This document shows positions 1 to 8,583 of a stretch of DNA of 64,000 nucleotides, piece after piece. The stretch is taken from the NCBI RefSeq assembly GCF_024790395.1, contig NZ_JAJISC010000002.1, positions 620,001-684,000 of the forward strand. Direction: 5' to 3'. This DNA is from Halomonas dongshanensis (lineage in GTDB: Bacteria; Pseudomonadota; Gammaproteobacteria; Pseudomonadales; Halomonadaceae). Within the stretch, counting starts at the first letter, position 1, and every line of letters begins with the position of its first letter. The notes below the pieces were generated by a model. That model was not told where the DNA came from. It worked only from the letters and a program-made list of their open reading frames with translations, and did no database searches. Both the position numbers and the translations under genes were made by a program.

Positions 1-62
1 ACACGCGCAGCCACCTTTGCAGTGTTGGGGATCGGGGGAGAAAGCACGCCTCGACGACAGAT

Positions 63-137
63 TGGCTGGGGTACCAGGATTCGAACCTGGGAATGCCGAT
101 ACCAAAAACCGGTGCCTTACCACTTGGCGATACCCCA
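63..137 (-). tRNA. tRNA-Gln (anticodon TTG)
   Basis: Read on the minus strand this is a complete 75-base cloverleaf. The acceptor stem TGGGGTA pairs with TACCCCA, followed by the discriminator G and an encoded CCA. The T-arm GGTTCGAATCC is intact and the anticodon loop contains TTG. It lies 29 bases beyond the ispE stop, the position it has in Pseudomonas (lolB-ispE-tRNA-Gln-prs), so it may be co-transcribed with ispE. The prs gene expected next would lie outside the window. Confidence 0.95.
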
Positions 138-166
138 GCAGTATCCGAGTCGATGGGCGGGCGCTT

Positions 167-1018
167 TCAGCAGCCCAGAGCAGCGTGCAGAGGAGAGGTG
201 TTGATGCCGCGCGTCACCCAGCTTGGCCATTTCACGCGGGCCATATCGGCCACGGCGTGGGCATCGGCTTGAGTGTCGAACACCGCAAATACGCAGGCGC
301 CCGTGCCGGTTAATTGGCTGGGTGCGTGCTGTGCCAGCCAGTCGAGGGCCTCGGCAATGGGCGGATGGCGATCTCGAACGCTAGCTTCGCAGTCGTTGCG
401 CCATGTCGGCGCTCCCCCCTGCAGTGCGCGCGCCATACTAATGGGGCGCGTATCGCGTGTCAATTCTGGGGCTTGAAAGATCGCGGGCGTGGAGACGCTG
501 ACGCCGGGATGGACGACCACGAACCAGGGCGTATCCAGCGTGACCGGGGTCAGGCGCTCACCTACGCCCTCGGCCCAGGCGCTGCGACCGTGCACGAAGA
601 CTGGTACGTCGGCGCCAAGTGCAAGGCCAAGCTCGGCCAGAGTGGTAAGGGGAAGATCGAGCGACCACAGCGCGTTGAGGCCGACCAGTACGGTGGCGGC
701 ATTGGAGCTTCCGCCGCCGAGCCCGCCGCCCATGGGCAGCTTTTTGTCGAGGGCGATGCTGGCGCCATACCGGCACCCCGTATGGGCTTGCAGGCGCTTT
801 GCTGCGCGTACGACCAGGTTGTCGGCGTGCGCGACGCCCGCCACAGGCGTGAGTAATTCGATGACGCCATCGTCGCGCCGCGTGAGGGTAAGGGTATCGG
901 CGAGGTCGATGAGTTGGAACAGGGTCTGCAGCTCGTGGTAGCCGTCGGCGCGGCGGCCGACGACGTGGAGCATACGATTGAGCTTGGCCGGTGCGGCCAG
1001 CGTGAGTGAAGCGGGCAT
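167..1018 (-). CDS. ispE: 4-diphosphocytidyl-2-C-methyl-D-erythritol kinase
   Basis: This cytosolic GHMP kinase phosphorylates CDP-methylerythritol with ATP in the non-mevalonate isoprenoid pathway. The protein has 283 residues, normal for IspE. The glycine/serine-rich ATP loop LPMGGGLGGGSSNAA is at about 94-108. The substrate-binding lysine is in AAPAKLN (residue 12), and the catalytic aspartate is in GADVPVF (about 137). It starts 8 bases after the lolB stop, so the TPR lipoprotein, lolB and ispE look like one leftward transcription unit that runs on to tRNA-Gln. The only oddity is GCGC-rich start context without a strong ribosome site, which fits translational coupling to lolB. Confidence 0.96.
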   Translation of the reverse strand: MPASLTLAAPAKLNRMLHVVGRRADGYHELQTLFQLIDLADTLTLTRRDDGVIELLTPVAGVAHADNLVVRAAKRLQAHTGCRYGASIALDKKLPMGGGLGGGSSNAATVLVGLNALWSLDLPLTTLAELGLALGADVPVFVHGRSAWAEGVGERLTPVTLDTPWFVVVHPGVSVSTPAIFQAPELTRDTRPISMARALQGGAPTWRNDCEASVRDRHPPIAEALDWLAQHAPSQLTGTGACVFAVFDTQADAHAVADMARVKWPSWVTRGINTSPLHAALGC

Positions 1019-1026
1019 ACCGAGCC

Positions 1027-1659
1027 TTAGTCGTTAGAGCGCCACTGGTTGACCACCAGGGTAATGCGCAGGTCGTCGTAGTTCATCACCACACGGCGCG
1101 GCAGCCACAGATCTTCGACCTCGGCCCAGTCGCGGTAGTCGATCTCCCAGCCGTCTTGGCTCAGGTGGCTGGGGAAGCCGAACTCGTCGGTTTCGAGCTG
1201 AAAGCTTGCGTGATCGCCGGGCAGGCCGCGCACCCAGTCGGGCATGGCACGTACCGGTAGGGACCAGCCAAGCTGCTCTTCCATTAATGCTTCCGGGGTT
1301 TCGGCCTCGAAGCGGCCTTCGCCCGTGGTTAGCGAGAAACGACCTTCGCGGCCTTCGAGGACGCTGCGCCCACCGCCGAAGGGGCCGCTGATCAGCATGC
1401 GGAAGTAGTAGGGGGTCTGGTTCCAGTCGAGGTTGGCGCTGGTCGACTCATCGGGCGTACGCAGGCCCGCTTTGCCCACCAGATTCCAAGTGTCGAAGGC
1501 GTCGACCTCGGCTTGCTGGCGCTCCCACTGGCCTGCCTGGCGGCCGCCGTCATCCACGGGGGCTTGGCTGGCGCAGCCTGCAAGCGCCGCGATGGCGATA
1601 AGCGCCAGCCAGCGCGTGGGGCGAAGGTCGAGGTTAAAAGGGCGAGAAAGCGTCAGCAT
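1027..1659 (-). CDS. lolB: Outer-membrane lipoprotein receptor LolB
   Basis: LolB takes lipoproteins from the periplasmic carrier LolA and inserts them into the inner leaflet of the outer membrane. The product has 210 residues, with a signal peptide ending in the lipobox LAGC; the lipidated cysteine is residue 29. No aspartate follows that cysteine, consistent with outer-membrane retention. The remainder matches the LolB beta-barrel fold family in length and pattern (DTWNLVGKAGLRTPDE, then repeated GG/GR turns). GGAG lies about 8 bases before the ATG. The gene sits between the TPR lipoprotein gene and ispE, the usual gammaproteobacterial order. Confidence 0.93.
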   Translation of the reverse strand: MLTLSRPFNLDLRPTRWLALIAIAALAGCASQAPVDDGGRQAGQWERQQAEVDAFDTWNLVGKAGLRTPDESTSANLDWNQTPYYFRMLISGPFGGGRSVLEGREGRFSLTTGEGRFEAETPEALMEEQLGWSLPVRAMPDWVRGLPGDHASFQLETDEFGFPSHLSQDGWEIDYRDWAEVEDLWLPRRVVMNYDDLRITLVVNQWRSND

Positions 1660-1763
1660 AAGAGAACTCCATGTAAAGGTGATGACGAAAAGGTAGTGAC
1701 GGTTCGGCCGTTAGTAGTGAAGCATGATGGTTGTGGTGGTACGAGGGCTCACGTAGCTAGCCC

Positions 1764-3608
1764 TCACGTCGATGGCTCGGATGTGAGCCCCGCGGGCATT
1801 AGCTCGGGAAAACGCAGCAGTAGCTCGTCGATCAGCGGGTGGTCGCTTGTACGCTGCATGAACTCATCGAGCAGCTGGCGCGCCTCTTCGCTGCGCCCCA
1901 GCGCGTGCAGCACTTCGGCCAAGTGCGCGGCGATCTCTTGATCGGGCATGCGCGCATAGGCGCTTTCGAGCCAGGGCAGGGCCTCTTCGGGTTGGCCCTG
2001 GCGGTAGTAGACCCAGCCCATGCTATCCAGCACCGCCGGATTGTTGGGGTCTGCCGTATAGGCGCGCTCGATCAACTCGCGCGCCTCGTCCAGGCGCTCG
2101 GGCTGATTCGCATCGGCCAGGGTGAAGCCGAGCGCGTTGAGGGCTAAGGCGTTGTTGGGCTCTTTTTGCAGGATACGGCGCAGGTCCGTCTCCATGGCAT
2201 CAAGGTTGCCCGCCTCCCAGGCGCGCATGGCGCGCAGATAAAGCAGCGGCGAATCATCGGGCGTGCGCGCAAGTTCGCGATCGAGCAGGGCGTCGGCATC
2301 GGCGCTTCGCCCCTGCTCGTCGAGCAGTTGGATCTCTAGGAGTAGAAGATCGTTGAAGTAGGTTTCGCTGCGCATGCGCTCGATGCGCAAAAACGCGCGA
2401 GCGTCGAGAAAACGGTCTTCGTCGATCAGCATGCGCGCCGCAGTGGCGCGTGAGGGAAGGAATTCGTCACCCTCGCCCACCTGGCGATAGTAGAGCAGGG
2501 CCGTATCGGTATCGCCCTGCATCTGCTCGATGCTGCCTAAAAGGTAGTAGGCCAGGTTGGGAATGTCCGGCTGACCAATGAAGGCGTGAAGCAGACGATG
2601 CGCCGGTTCGGGGTGGCCCTCTTCGAGATAGAGCTGGGCCAGCGCCAGGCGCAGCTCGGCGCTGGCCCCGTAACTTTCGAGCAGGGCATCGGTTTGCGCC
2701 TCGGCGGCTTCGATATTGTTGAGGCGAATCTCGGCCTGGGCCAGCAGTAAAATGAAGCGCACGTCGTCAGGGGCGAGTTCGAGCCCCTCACGGGCGGCTT
2801 GGCGCGCACCTGCGTTGTCTCCGCTCTCCAGCGCCAGTTGGCCTTTAGCGTACCACAGCGCCGGGTTCTCCGGGTCGCTCTGCATGAGTCCCTGTAGGCG
2901 CGTTTGGGCGGCTGCAAGCTCGCCCGATGCCGCTTCCAGCAGCGCCGTCGCCAGCAGGGCATCGTCGTGGTGTTCGAGTGTTTCGGCGCCTGACGCATCG
3001 AGGTGGGTATAAAGGCGCGCTAGCAGGGGGGCGAGCGGCGCCTCTTCGCTGGCGGCGATTTCGGCAAAGGTGGCCAGATCGCCATAGCCACCGGCCTCGG
3101 TGATGGTCAGGCGCTGCTCCAGGCTTGCCATCCAGTCGCCGCGCTGCATCGACAGCGCAGCGAGCAGCTGGTTAGGCGTCTCGGCCTGCGGCGAGAGCTC
3201 GCGCCAGCGCAGCGCCGAGGCCTCGATCAGCCCTGGGTCGTTGCTAAAGCGAGCCGCGAAGGTGGCGCGCTCGGCGAGCGCCGGTGCGCTATAGCGCTGG
3301 GCAGCGGCTAGGTAGTTGTGGCTGGCAAAGCGATAATCACCGCGAAGCCCGGCAAGCTCGGCGCCGAGCAGCGTACTGAGGCCGCTGGCATCAAGCCCGC
3401 GGGCAACGGGAGGAGCGCTTTCGAGCGGATCGCTGGTGAACGCCGGAAGGCTTCCGTGTTCGAAGGAGACGGACGTTTGGCAGCCGCTCAATAGAAGCGC
3501 AGCCGCCATCGGCGCCCAGAGCGTGGGGAGCCGCATCGATGACCGCAGGGAGCCCCGTCGCAGGGCGCGTGGAGAAAACGACGAACGTAACGACGAGCGT
3601 AGGGGCAT
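1764..3608 (-). CDS. Tetratricopeptide-repeat lipoprotein
   Basis: The protein of 614 residues has a long basic leader and the lipobox LLSGC (cysteine at about 43), followed by many degenerate TPR helices across the rest of the chain, with clear units such as LNALGFTLADANQPERLDEA and LDSMGWVYYRQGQPEEALPW near the C-terminus. TPR lipoproteins act as protein-protein scaffolds at the envelope; no enzymatic motif is visible. Pseudomonas carries a homologous TPR gene in the same place upstream of lolB, so a role in envelope assembly is an inference from context. An alternative start at 3536 would give a more ordinary signal peptide, but the 3608 start has a purine-rich GAGAGA before it. The gene is divergent from hemA. 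Confidence 0.85.
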   Translation of the reverse strand: MPLRSSLRSSFSPRALRRGSLRSSMRLPTLWAPMAAALLLSGCQTSVSFEHGSLPAFTSDPLESAPPVARGLDASGLSTLLGAELAGLRGDYRFASHNYLAAAQRYSAPALAERATFAARFSNDPGLIEASALRWRELSPQAETPNQLLAALSMQRGDWMASLEQRLTITEAGGYGDLATFAEIAASEEAPLAPLLARLYTHLDASGAETLEHHDDALLATALLEAASGELAAAQTRLQGLMQSDPENPALWYAKGQLALESGDNAGARQAAREGLELAPDDVRFILLLAQAEIRLNNIEAAEAQTDALLESYGASAELRLALAQLYLEEGHPEPAHRLLHAFIGQPDIPNLAYYLLGSIEQMQGDTDTALLYYRQVGEGDEFLPSRATAARMLIDEDRFLDARAFLRIERMRSETYFNDLLLLEIQLLDEQGRSADADALLDRELARTPDDSPLLYLRAMRAWEAGNLDAMETDLRRILQKEPNNALALNALGFTLADANQPERLDEARELIERAYTADPNNPAVLDSMGWVYYRQGQPEEALPWLESAYARMPDQEIAAHLAEVLHALGRSEEARQLLDEFMQRTSDHPLIDELLLRFPELMPAGLTSEPST

Positions 3609-3694
3609 GCGTCTCTCTATCAGATGGCCGAGTTTTCAGCATAGCGGCTTGCCCGGCTGCGGCAAAGTGGCGTGAGCCAGATGATAACCTGATG

Positions 3695-3703
3695 TGGTAG
3701 AAT
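3695..3703 (+). promoter_or_regulatory. Extended -10 promoter candidate for hemA
   Basis: TGG followed by TAGAAT forms an extended -10 element in the 249-base gap between the divergent TPR lipoprotein gene and hemA. No good -35 is visible, which extended -10 promoters tolerate. It would leave a leader of about 150 bases. The assignment rests on the motif and position only. Confidence 0.3.
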
Positions 3704-3857
3704 CTTCCTCCTTGAAAAAGTCCTTGCAAACGCCACTTGAGAAAGTGGGCTGGGGGCACCATGCAGTGGCAGTGGCCTGCCACCGTGGCCCGCACAAGCA
3801 CGCCGACCAAGCCATTGATGTGACGACGACCGATCTACTAGCGAAGACGTACACCGC

Positions 3858-5171
3858 ATGACGCTCCTTGCCCTGGGAATCAACCACCGTACCGCCAGCG
3901 TGGCCGTACGCGAACAGGTCGCTTTTACGCCGACCCAGCTCGAAAGCGCGTTGGTCGAGCTGCGCGGCCTGCCCAACGTTCATGAAGCGGCCGTGCTCTC
4001 GACCTGTAACCGTACCGAGCTCTACTGCATCACCGAGACGGCGGGCGAGCAGACCGTACTCGAATGGTTGGGGCGTTTTCACAACCTGCGCAGCGACGAG
4101 CTGGCGCGCGCGGCCTATCACTATCTGGATAACGACGCCGCGCGCCATCTGATGCGCGTCGCGGTCGGACTCGACTCCATGGTGCTGGGCGAGCCGCAGA
4201 TTCTTGGTCAGCTCAAGGATGCTTACCAGCAGGCGCGTCAGGCCAAGGGGCTTGGCGGCGAGCTCGAACGGCTGTTTCAGCACACCTTCGCCGTAGCCAA
4301 ACAGGTGCGCACCGAAACCGAGATCGGCAAGAACCCGGTGTCAGTGGCCTACGCTGCGGTCAGCATGGCCAGCCGCATCTTCGATGATTTCAGTCGCTCT
4401 AAGGCGCTGCTGATCGGTGCCGGTGAAACCATCGAACTCGTCGCGCGCCACCTGTTCGAAGCGGGCGTGCGCCAACTAACGGTCGCCAATCGCACCATCG
4501 AGCGGGCAGAAAAGGTCTCTGCCGCCCTTGGCGGTACCGCGATCACGCTGCCGGACATTCCCGCGGCGTTAGAGCAGGCCGATATCGTGATCTCCTCGAC
4601 CGCCTCGCCGCTACCCATTCTGGGCAAGGGTATGGTGGAGCGAGCGCTGAAAAAGCGCCGTCATCGCCCCATCTTCATGGTCGATATCGCCGTGCCTCGC
4701 GATATCGAGCCCGAAGTCGGCGACCTGGCCGATGTCTTCCTCTATACCGTCGACGATCTCGAAGAGGTGATCGCCGAGAATCGCCGCCACCGTCAGGTCG
4801 CCGCCGATCAGGCCGAATCGCTGATCGAGCATGGCGTCGGCACGTGGCAGAGCGAGCGACGCCTGCGTGGAGGCAGTGAATTGATTCGACACTATCGCCA
4901 GCACGGCGAAGCGCTGCGCGACGTGGCGCGGGAGGAGGCGCTGGAGCGCCTTGCCCGGGGAGAGGATCCGGCCAAGGTGATCGAGCGCATGGCGCACCAG
5001 CTCACCAACCGCTTGCTGCACCACCCCACTCAGGCCATTCGCAAGGCCGCCGCCGAGCAGGAGCACGCTGTGCTGGACGCCGCGCCGCGCTTGCTAATGC
5101 CGCCGCGACCCGCTTTCGAAACCGCTGCGGCTGCTCCGGCCGAGCGTCAAAAGGATAATTCGCCCGCATGA
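3858..5171 (+). CDS. hemA: Glutamyl-tRNA reductase
   Basis: This enzyme reduces glutamyl-tRNA(Glu) to glutamate-1-semialdehyde, the first committed step of tetrapyrrole synthesis by the C5 pathway. The protein has 437 residues. The catalytic cysteine is residue 50 in [11 protein letters not shown], and the N-terminal GINHRTA motif is at 7-13. The NADPH-binding domain begins near [17 protein letters not shown] (about 185-202). The C-terminal dimerisation helix ends in a short proline/alanine-rich tail. The stop overlaps the prfA start by four bases (ATGA). In enterics HemA turnover is haem-controlled through its N-terminus; nothing here shows that directly. Confidence 0.97.
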   Translation: MTLLALGINHRTASVAVREQVAFTPTQLESALVELRGLPNVHEAAVLSTCNRTELYCITETAGEQTVLEWLGRFHNLRSDELARAAYHYLDNDAARHLMRVAVGLDSMVLGEPQILGQLKDAYQQARQAKGLGGELERLFQHTFAVAKQVRTETEIGKNPVSVAYAAVSMASRIFDDFSRSKALLIGAGETIELVARHLFEAGVRQLTVANRTIERAEKVSAALGGTAITLPDIPAALEQADIVISSTASPLPILGKGMVERALKKRRHRPIFMVDIAVPRDIEPEVGDLADVFLYTVDDLEEVIAENRRHRQVAADQAESLIEHGVGTWQSERRLRGGSELIRHYRQHGEALRDVAREEALERLARGEDPAKVIERMAHQLTNRLLHHPTQAIRKAAAEQEHAVLDAAPRLLMPPRPAFETAAAAPAERQKDNSPA

Positions 5172-6256
5172 AAGATACCCTGCGCCATCGTCTCGACAAC
5201 TTCGCCGACCGCTTCGAAGAGCTCGCCATGTTGCTCTCCGACCCTGACGTGATCGGTGACCAGCAGCGCTTTCGCGACTACTCCCGCGAGTACTCGGAGC
5301 TGGAGGCGCTGGTCGAGACATGGACGCGCTATCGCGGCATCGAGGAGGACATGGACGCCGCCGAGCAGCTCGCCAAGGATAGCGACGCCGATATGCGCGA
5401 GCTGGCCGAACTCGAGCTCGAAGAGGGCAAGGTGCGCCTGAGCGAGCTCGACGAAGAGCTCAAGCGCCTTTTGGTACCCAAGGACCCGGACGACGGACGC
5501 GGCGTATTTCTCGAGGTGCGCGCCGGCACTGGCGGCGACGAGGCGGCGCTGTTTGCGGGGGATCTGTTTCGCATGTATTCGCGCTACGCCGAAAAGCGCG
5601 GCTGGCGCGTCGAGGTGGTCAGCGCCAACCACGGCGAGATGGGTGGCTACAAAGAGATCATCTCGCGGGTGAAGGGCGATGGCGTCTATGCGCGGCTCAA
5701 GTTCGAGTCGGGGGCGCACCGCGTCCAGCGGGTGCCTGCCACCGAGTCTCAGGGGCGTATCCACACCTCGGCCTGTACCGTAGCGATCATGCCGGAAGTC
5801 GACGAAGTAGGCGCCATCGACATCAATCCCGCTGATTTGCGGGTCGATACCTACCGCTCCAGCGGCGCCGGTGGTCAGCACGTCAACACCACCGACTCGG
5901 CCATTCGCATCACCCACCTGCCCACCGGCGTGGTGGTGGAGTGCCAGGAGGAGCGTAGCCAGCATAAGAACCGCGCCAAGGCGATGTCGCTGCTGGCGGC
6001 GCGCCTCAAACAGAACGCCGAAGACGCTCAGCGCCAGACGCAGGCCGATACGCGCCGCTCGCTGGTGGGCTCGGGCGACCGTAGCGAGCGCATTCGTACC
6101 TACAACTTCCCTCAGGGCCGGATCACCGATCACCGCATCAACCTGACGCTCTACAAGCTCAACGAGGTCATCAGTGGCGAGCAGCTCGACGAAGTGATCG
6201 ACCCGCTGGTGCACGAGTACCAGGCCGAACAGCTTGCTGCTCTGCAGGCCGGTTGA
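5168..6256 (+). CDS. prfA: Peptide chain release factor 1
   Basis: RF1 reads UAA and UAG stop codons and triggers peptide release on the ribosome. The protein has 362 residues. The anticodon-like tripeptide PAT is at about 190-192. The catalytic GGQ is at about 235-237, in the context [10 protein letters not shown], which is the glutamine methylated by PrmC, the next gene. The N-terminal third is a highly charged helical region. It starts inside the end of hemA and is followed 8 bases later by prmC, giving the conserved hemA-prfA-prmC operon. Confidence 0.97.
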   Translation: MKDTLRHRLDNFADRFEELAMLLSDPDVIGDQQRFRDYSREYSELEALVETWTRYRGIEEDMDAAEQLAKDSDADMRELAELELEEGKVRLSELDEELKRLLVPKDPDDGRGVFLEVRAGTGGDEAALFAGDLFRMYSRYAEKRGWRVEVVSANHGEMGGYKEIISRVKGDGVYARLKFESGAHRVQRVPATESQGRIHTSACTVAIMPEVDEVGAIDINPADLRVDTYRSSGAGGQHVNTTDSAIRITHLPTGVVVECQEERSQHKNRAKAMSLLAARLKQNAEDAQRQTQADTRRSLVGSGDRSERIRTYNFPQGRITDHRINLTLYKLNEVISGEQLDEVIDPLVHEYQAEQLAALQAG

Positions 6257-6264
6257 GATAAGTG

Positions 6265-7119
6265 ATGACCTTCGATGCGCTCTTGGCTCGCGCCGCCCAG
6301 CGCCTTCAGCGGGCAGGCTCACCGACGCCGCGCCTGGATGCCGAAGTGCTGCTCGCCCACGTGATCGAACGCGAGCGTACCTGGCTATTCACCTGGGGCG
6401 ACGGCGAGTGCCCCACCTGGCAGCGCGCGCGCTTCGAGGCGCTGGTGGCTAGCCGCGCCGAGGGTCGGCCCGTTGCCTACCTGACCGGCGAGCGCGAGTT
6501 TTGGGGGCTGGCGCTTGAGACCTCACCGCATACCCTGATCCCGCGCCCGGATACCGAGACGTTGGTTGCCGTTGCCCTCGAAAAAGCCCCCGGCGGCCAG
6601 GGCCGAATGCTCGATATGGGCACCGGTACCGGCGCCATCGCCCTGGCATTTGCCAGCGAGCGCCCCACGTGGCAAGTGACCGGCATGGATATCAAGCCCG
6701 AGGCCGTCGACCTCGCTACGCGAAACGCTACGCGCCTTGGCATAACCAATGCCCGCTTCCAGCAGAGCGACTGGTTCGCCGCGCTCGAAAGTGCGGCAAC
6801 GCCCTTGCGCTTCGAGCTGATCGTCAGCAATCCTCCGTATATCGCCGAAAGCGACCCGCACCTGGCCGAAGGCGACGTTCGCTTCGAGCCTGCCTCGGCC
6901 TTGGTAGCCGCCGCCGATGGGATGGCCGATCTTGCGCACCTGGTGGCGAGCGCGCGTTGCCATCTCGTGCCCGGCGGTTGGCTGGCGCTGGAGCATGGCC
7001 ATACCCAGGCCGCAAGCGTAAGGGCGGCGCTGACGGCAGCGGGCTATGACGCCGTCGCGACGCGGGACGATCTAGGGGGCAACGAACGTGTGACGCTGGG
7101 TCAGTACGTGGGCGCGTAA
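6265..7119 (+). CDS. prmC: Release factor glutamine methyltransferase
   Basis: PrmC uses S-adenosylmethionine to methylate the glutamine of the GGQ motif in RF1 and RF2. From the ATG at 6265 the protein has 284 residues; a GTG three bases earlier is an equally possible start. The SAM-binding loop DMGTGTG is at about 117-123. The substrate-glutamine motif NPPY is at about 189-192, and the family motif IPRPDTE is at about 92-98. The N-terminal helical bundle that contacts the release factor is present. It directly follows its substrate gene prfA. Confidence 0.95.
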   Translation: MTFDALLARAAQRLQRAGSPTPRLDAEVLLAHVIERERTWLFTWGDGECPTWQRARFEALVASRAEGRPVAYLTGEREFWGLALETSPHTLIPRPDTETLVAVALEKAPGGQGRMLDMGTGTGAIALAFASERPTWQVTGMDIKPEAVDLATRNATRLGITNARFQQSDWFAALESAATPLRFELIVSNPPYIAESDPHLAEGDVRFEPASALVAAADGMADLAHLVASARCHLVPGGWLALEHGHTQAASVRAALTAAGYDAVATRDDLGGNERVTLGQYVGA

Positions 7120-7166
7120 CCGTGAGCGTGTTCGCGTACACCGCCTTGGCGTTTGATTGATCAGCG

Positions 7167-7679
7167 ATGGATCCTGCCATGAAAGCCAAAAGTAGAACGC
7201 TGGACCGTATCGACATCAAAATCCTGCGCGCCCTGCAAGAGAATGCGCGCATCTCCTATGTCGACCTCGCCGCCGAGGTGGGGCTCTCGACCACGCCGTG
7301 CCTGGAGCGGGTCAAGCGCCTGGAGCGCTCGGGCGTGATTCGCGGCTACCAGGCAATTCTCGATCCGCGAGCGCTCAAGGCCAACCTCCTGGTGTTCGTC
7401 GAGATCAGCCTCGAAACCCAGTCGCCGGCGGTATTCGATGAGTTTCGGCGGGCGGTGGAGAAGCTGCCGCAAATTCAGGAGTGCCATCTGGTCTCGGGGC
7501 AGTTCGACTATATCCTCAAATGCCGGATACCGGAGATGTCGGCCTATCGCCAGCTCTTGGGCGACGTCGTGCTGACCCTGCCAGGGGTGAAAGAGTCGAA
7601 AAGCTACGTCGTGATGGAGGAGGTGAAAGAGCACTTCAGCCTTCACGTGCCCGATATCGAGGAGCTAGAGGACAAGTAG
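7167..7679 (+). CDS. Lrp/AsnC-family transcriptional regulator
   Basis: A feast/famine-type DNA-binding regulator of up to 170 residues. The N-terminal winged helix-turn-helix includes DIKILRALQENARISYVDLA and GLSTTPCLERVKRLERSGVI (about 16-55). It is followed by the RAM ligand-binding domain with the typical GQFDYILKC. A second in-frame ATG at 7179 (MKAKSRTLDRID) could be the true start. Length and helix pattern resemble leucine-responsive Lrp itself rather than a short AsnC. It sits between prmC and moeB, where it is not part of the usual hemA-prfA-prmC-moeB operon; its own promoter probably lies in the 47-base gap or inside prmC. Ligand and targets cannot be read. Confidence 0.9.
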   Translation: MDPAMKAKSRTLDRIDIKILRALQENARISYVDLAAEVGLSTTPCLERVKRLERSGVIRGYQAILDPRALKANLLVFVEISLETQSPAVFDEFRRAVEKLPQIQECHLVSGQFDYILKCRIPEMSAYRQLLGDVVLTLPGVKESKSYVVMEEVKEHFSLHVPDIEELEDK

Positions 7680-7681
7680 CG

Positions 7682-8452
7682 ATGATGAACGACGAGGCCC
7701 TGCTGCGTTACAGCCGCCACATCATGCTGCCCGAGGTCGACATCACCGGCCAAGAGCGTCTATTGGCCGCGCACGCCTTGATTATCGGCGCCGGTGGGCT
7801 GGGTTCGCCCGCTGCCCTCTATCTTGCCGCTTCGGGCGTTGGGCGGATTACCCTCGTCGATGCCGATGAGGTCGAACTGTCCAATTTGCAGCGCCAGATT
7901 GCCCACCACCAGAGCGACATTGGCGTGAACAAGGCCTACTCGGCGCGTGAAAGCATGCGCTTACTCAACCCGACAGTCGACATCGTTGCCCTTAGCGAGC
8001 ACGCGAAGGCGGCGCGCTTGAACGAGCTCGTTGCCAGCGCCGACGTGGTGCTGGACTGCACCGATCGTTTTTCCAGCCGCTACGCCATCAATGCCGCAAG
8101 CCAGCGTGCCGGGGTGCCACTGGTCTCCGGGGCGGCCATCCGCTTCTCCGGGCAACTCGCCGTCTTCGATCCGCGCCGCCCGGATAGTCCCTGCTACGCC
8201 TGCCTCTATCCGCCGGATGATGCCGGAGACGAAGCGCTGAGCTGCGCCGAAAGTGGCGTCGTCTCACCGCTGGTGGGTATGATCGGCTGTTTCCAGGCCA
8301 TCGAGGCGTTCAAGCTTCTAAGCGGCGCTGGCACTCCCCACCAGGGGCTTAGCACCTTCGATGCGCTAAGCGGGCGCTGGCGCCACTTCCAGGTGCCGCG
8401 CGACCCTGCCTGTACGGTCTGCTCGGCGCCACGTCTGTACCTACCGCAATAA
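7682..8452 (+). CDS. moeB: MoeB/ThiF-family adenylyltransferase
   Basis: E1-like enzyme that adenylates the C-terminal glycine of a sulfur-carrier protein, by family MoaD in molybdopterin synthesis. The protein has 256 residues from the ATG at 7682, three bases after the lrp-like stop. The nucleotide loop GAGGLGS is at about 36-42. The Mg-binding aspartate lies in LDCTDRF. Two CxxC pairs form the zinc site: CYAC at about 171-174 and CTVC at about 244-247. No rhodanese domain follows, so it is MoeB-like rather than MOCS3-like. A ThiF function cannot be excluded because no moa or thi gene is near. In Pseudomonas moeB also follows prmC. Confidence 0.88.
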   Translation: MMNDEALLRYSRHIMLPEVDITGQERLLAAHALIIGAGGLGSPAALYLAASGVGRITLVDADEVELSNLQRQIAHHQSDIGVNKAYSARESMRLLNPTVDIVALSEHAKAARLNELVASADVVLDCTDRFSSRYAINAASQRAGVPLVSGAAIRFSGQLAVFDPRRPDSPCYACLYPPDDAGDEALSCAESGVVSPLVGMIGCFQAIEAFKLLSGAGTPHQGLSTFDALSGRWRHFQVPRDPACTVCSAPRLYLPQ

Positions 8453-8475
8453 AGTACGCAGTACATAAAGCACAT

Positions 8476-8498
8476 AAAAAAGCCCGCACGAGGCGGGC
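8476..8498 (-). terminator. Rho-independent terminator of the ahp genes
   Basis: The hairpin GCCCGC-cgagt type loop-GCGGGC (arms 8482-8487 and 8493-8498) carries a run of six A on its left side, which reads as six T after the hairpin on the minus strand. It lies about 85 bases past the ahpF stop. It has no T run on the plus strand, so it serves ahpF rather than moeB. Confidence 0.8.
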
Positions 8499-8583
8499 AG
8501 GGGCGTCACGGTCTTAACGCCTTGCTTGGAAAAGGTGGGCCGACGCGTGTTCGGCCCCAGAGCTACGTGTTGGTGACGATTGC

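Noticed and set aside
1743..1765. Hairpin GAGGGCT / AGCCCTC between the TPR gene and lolB
   Set aside because: Only 7 pairs with a 9-base loop, overlaps the TPR stop codon and has no T run; too weak to call as a terminator.
5147..6322. 391-codon open frame antisense to prfA
   Set aside because: It mirrors the codon pattern of prfA in a GC-rich genome, has no ribosome site and encodes no recognisable domain; RF1 on the other strand is certain.
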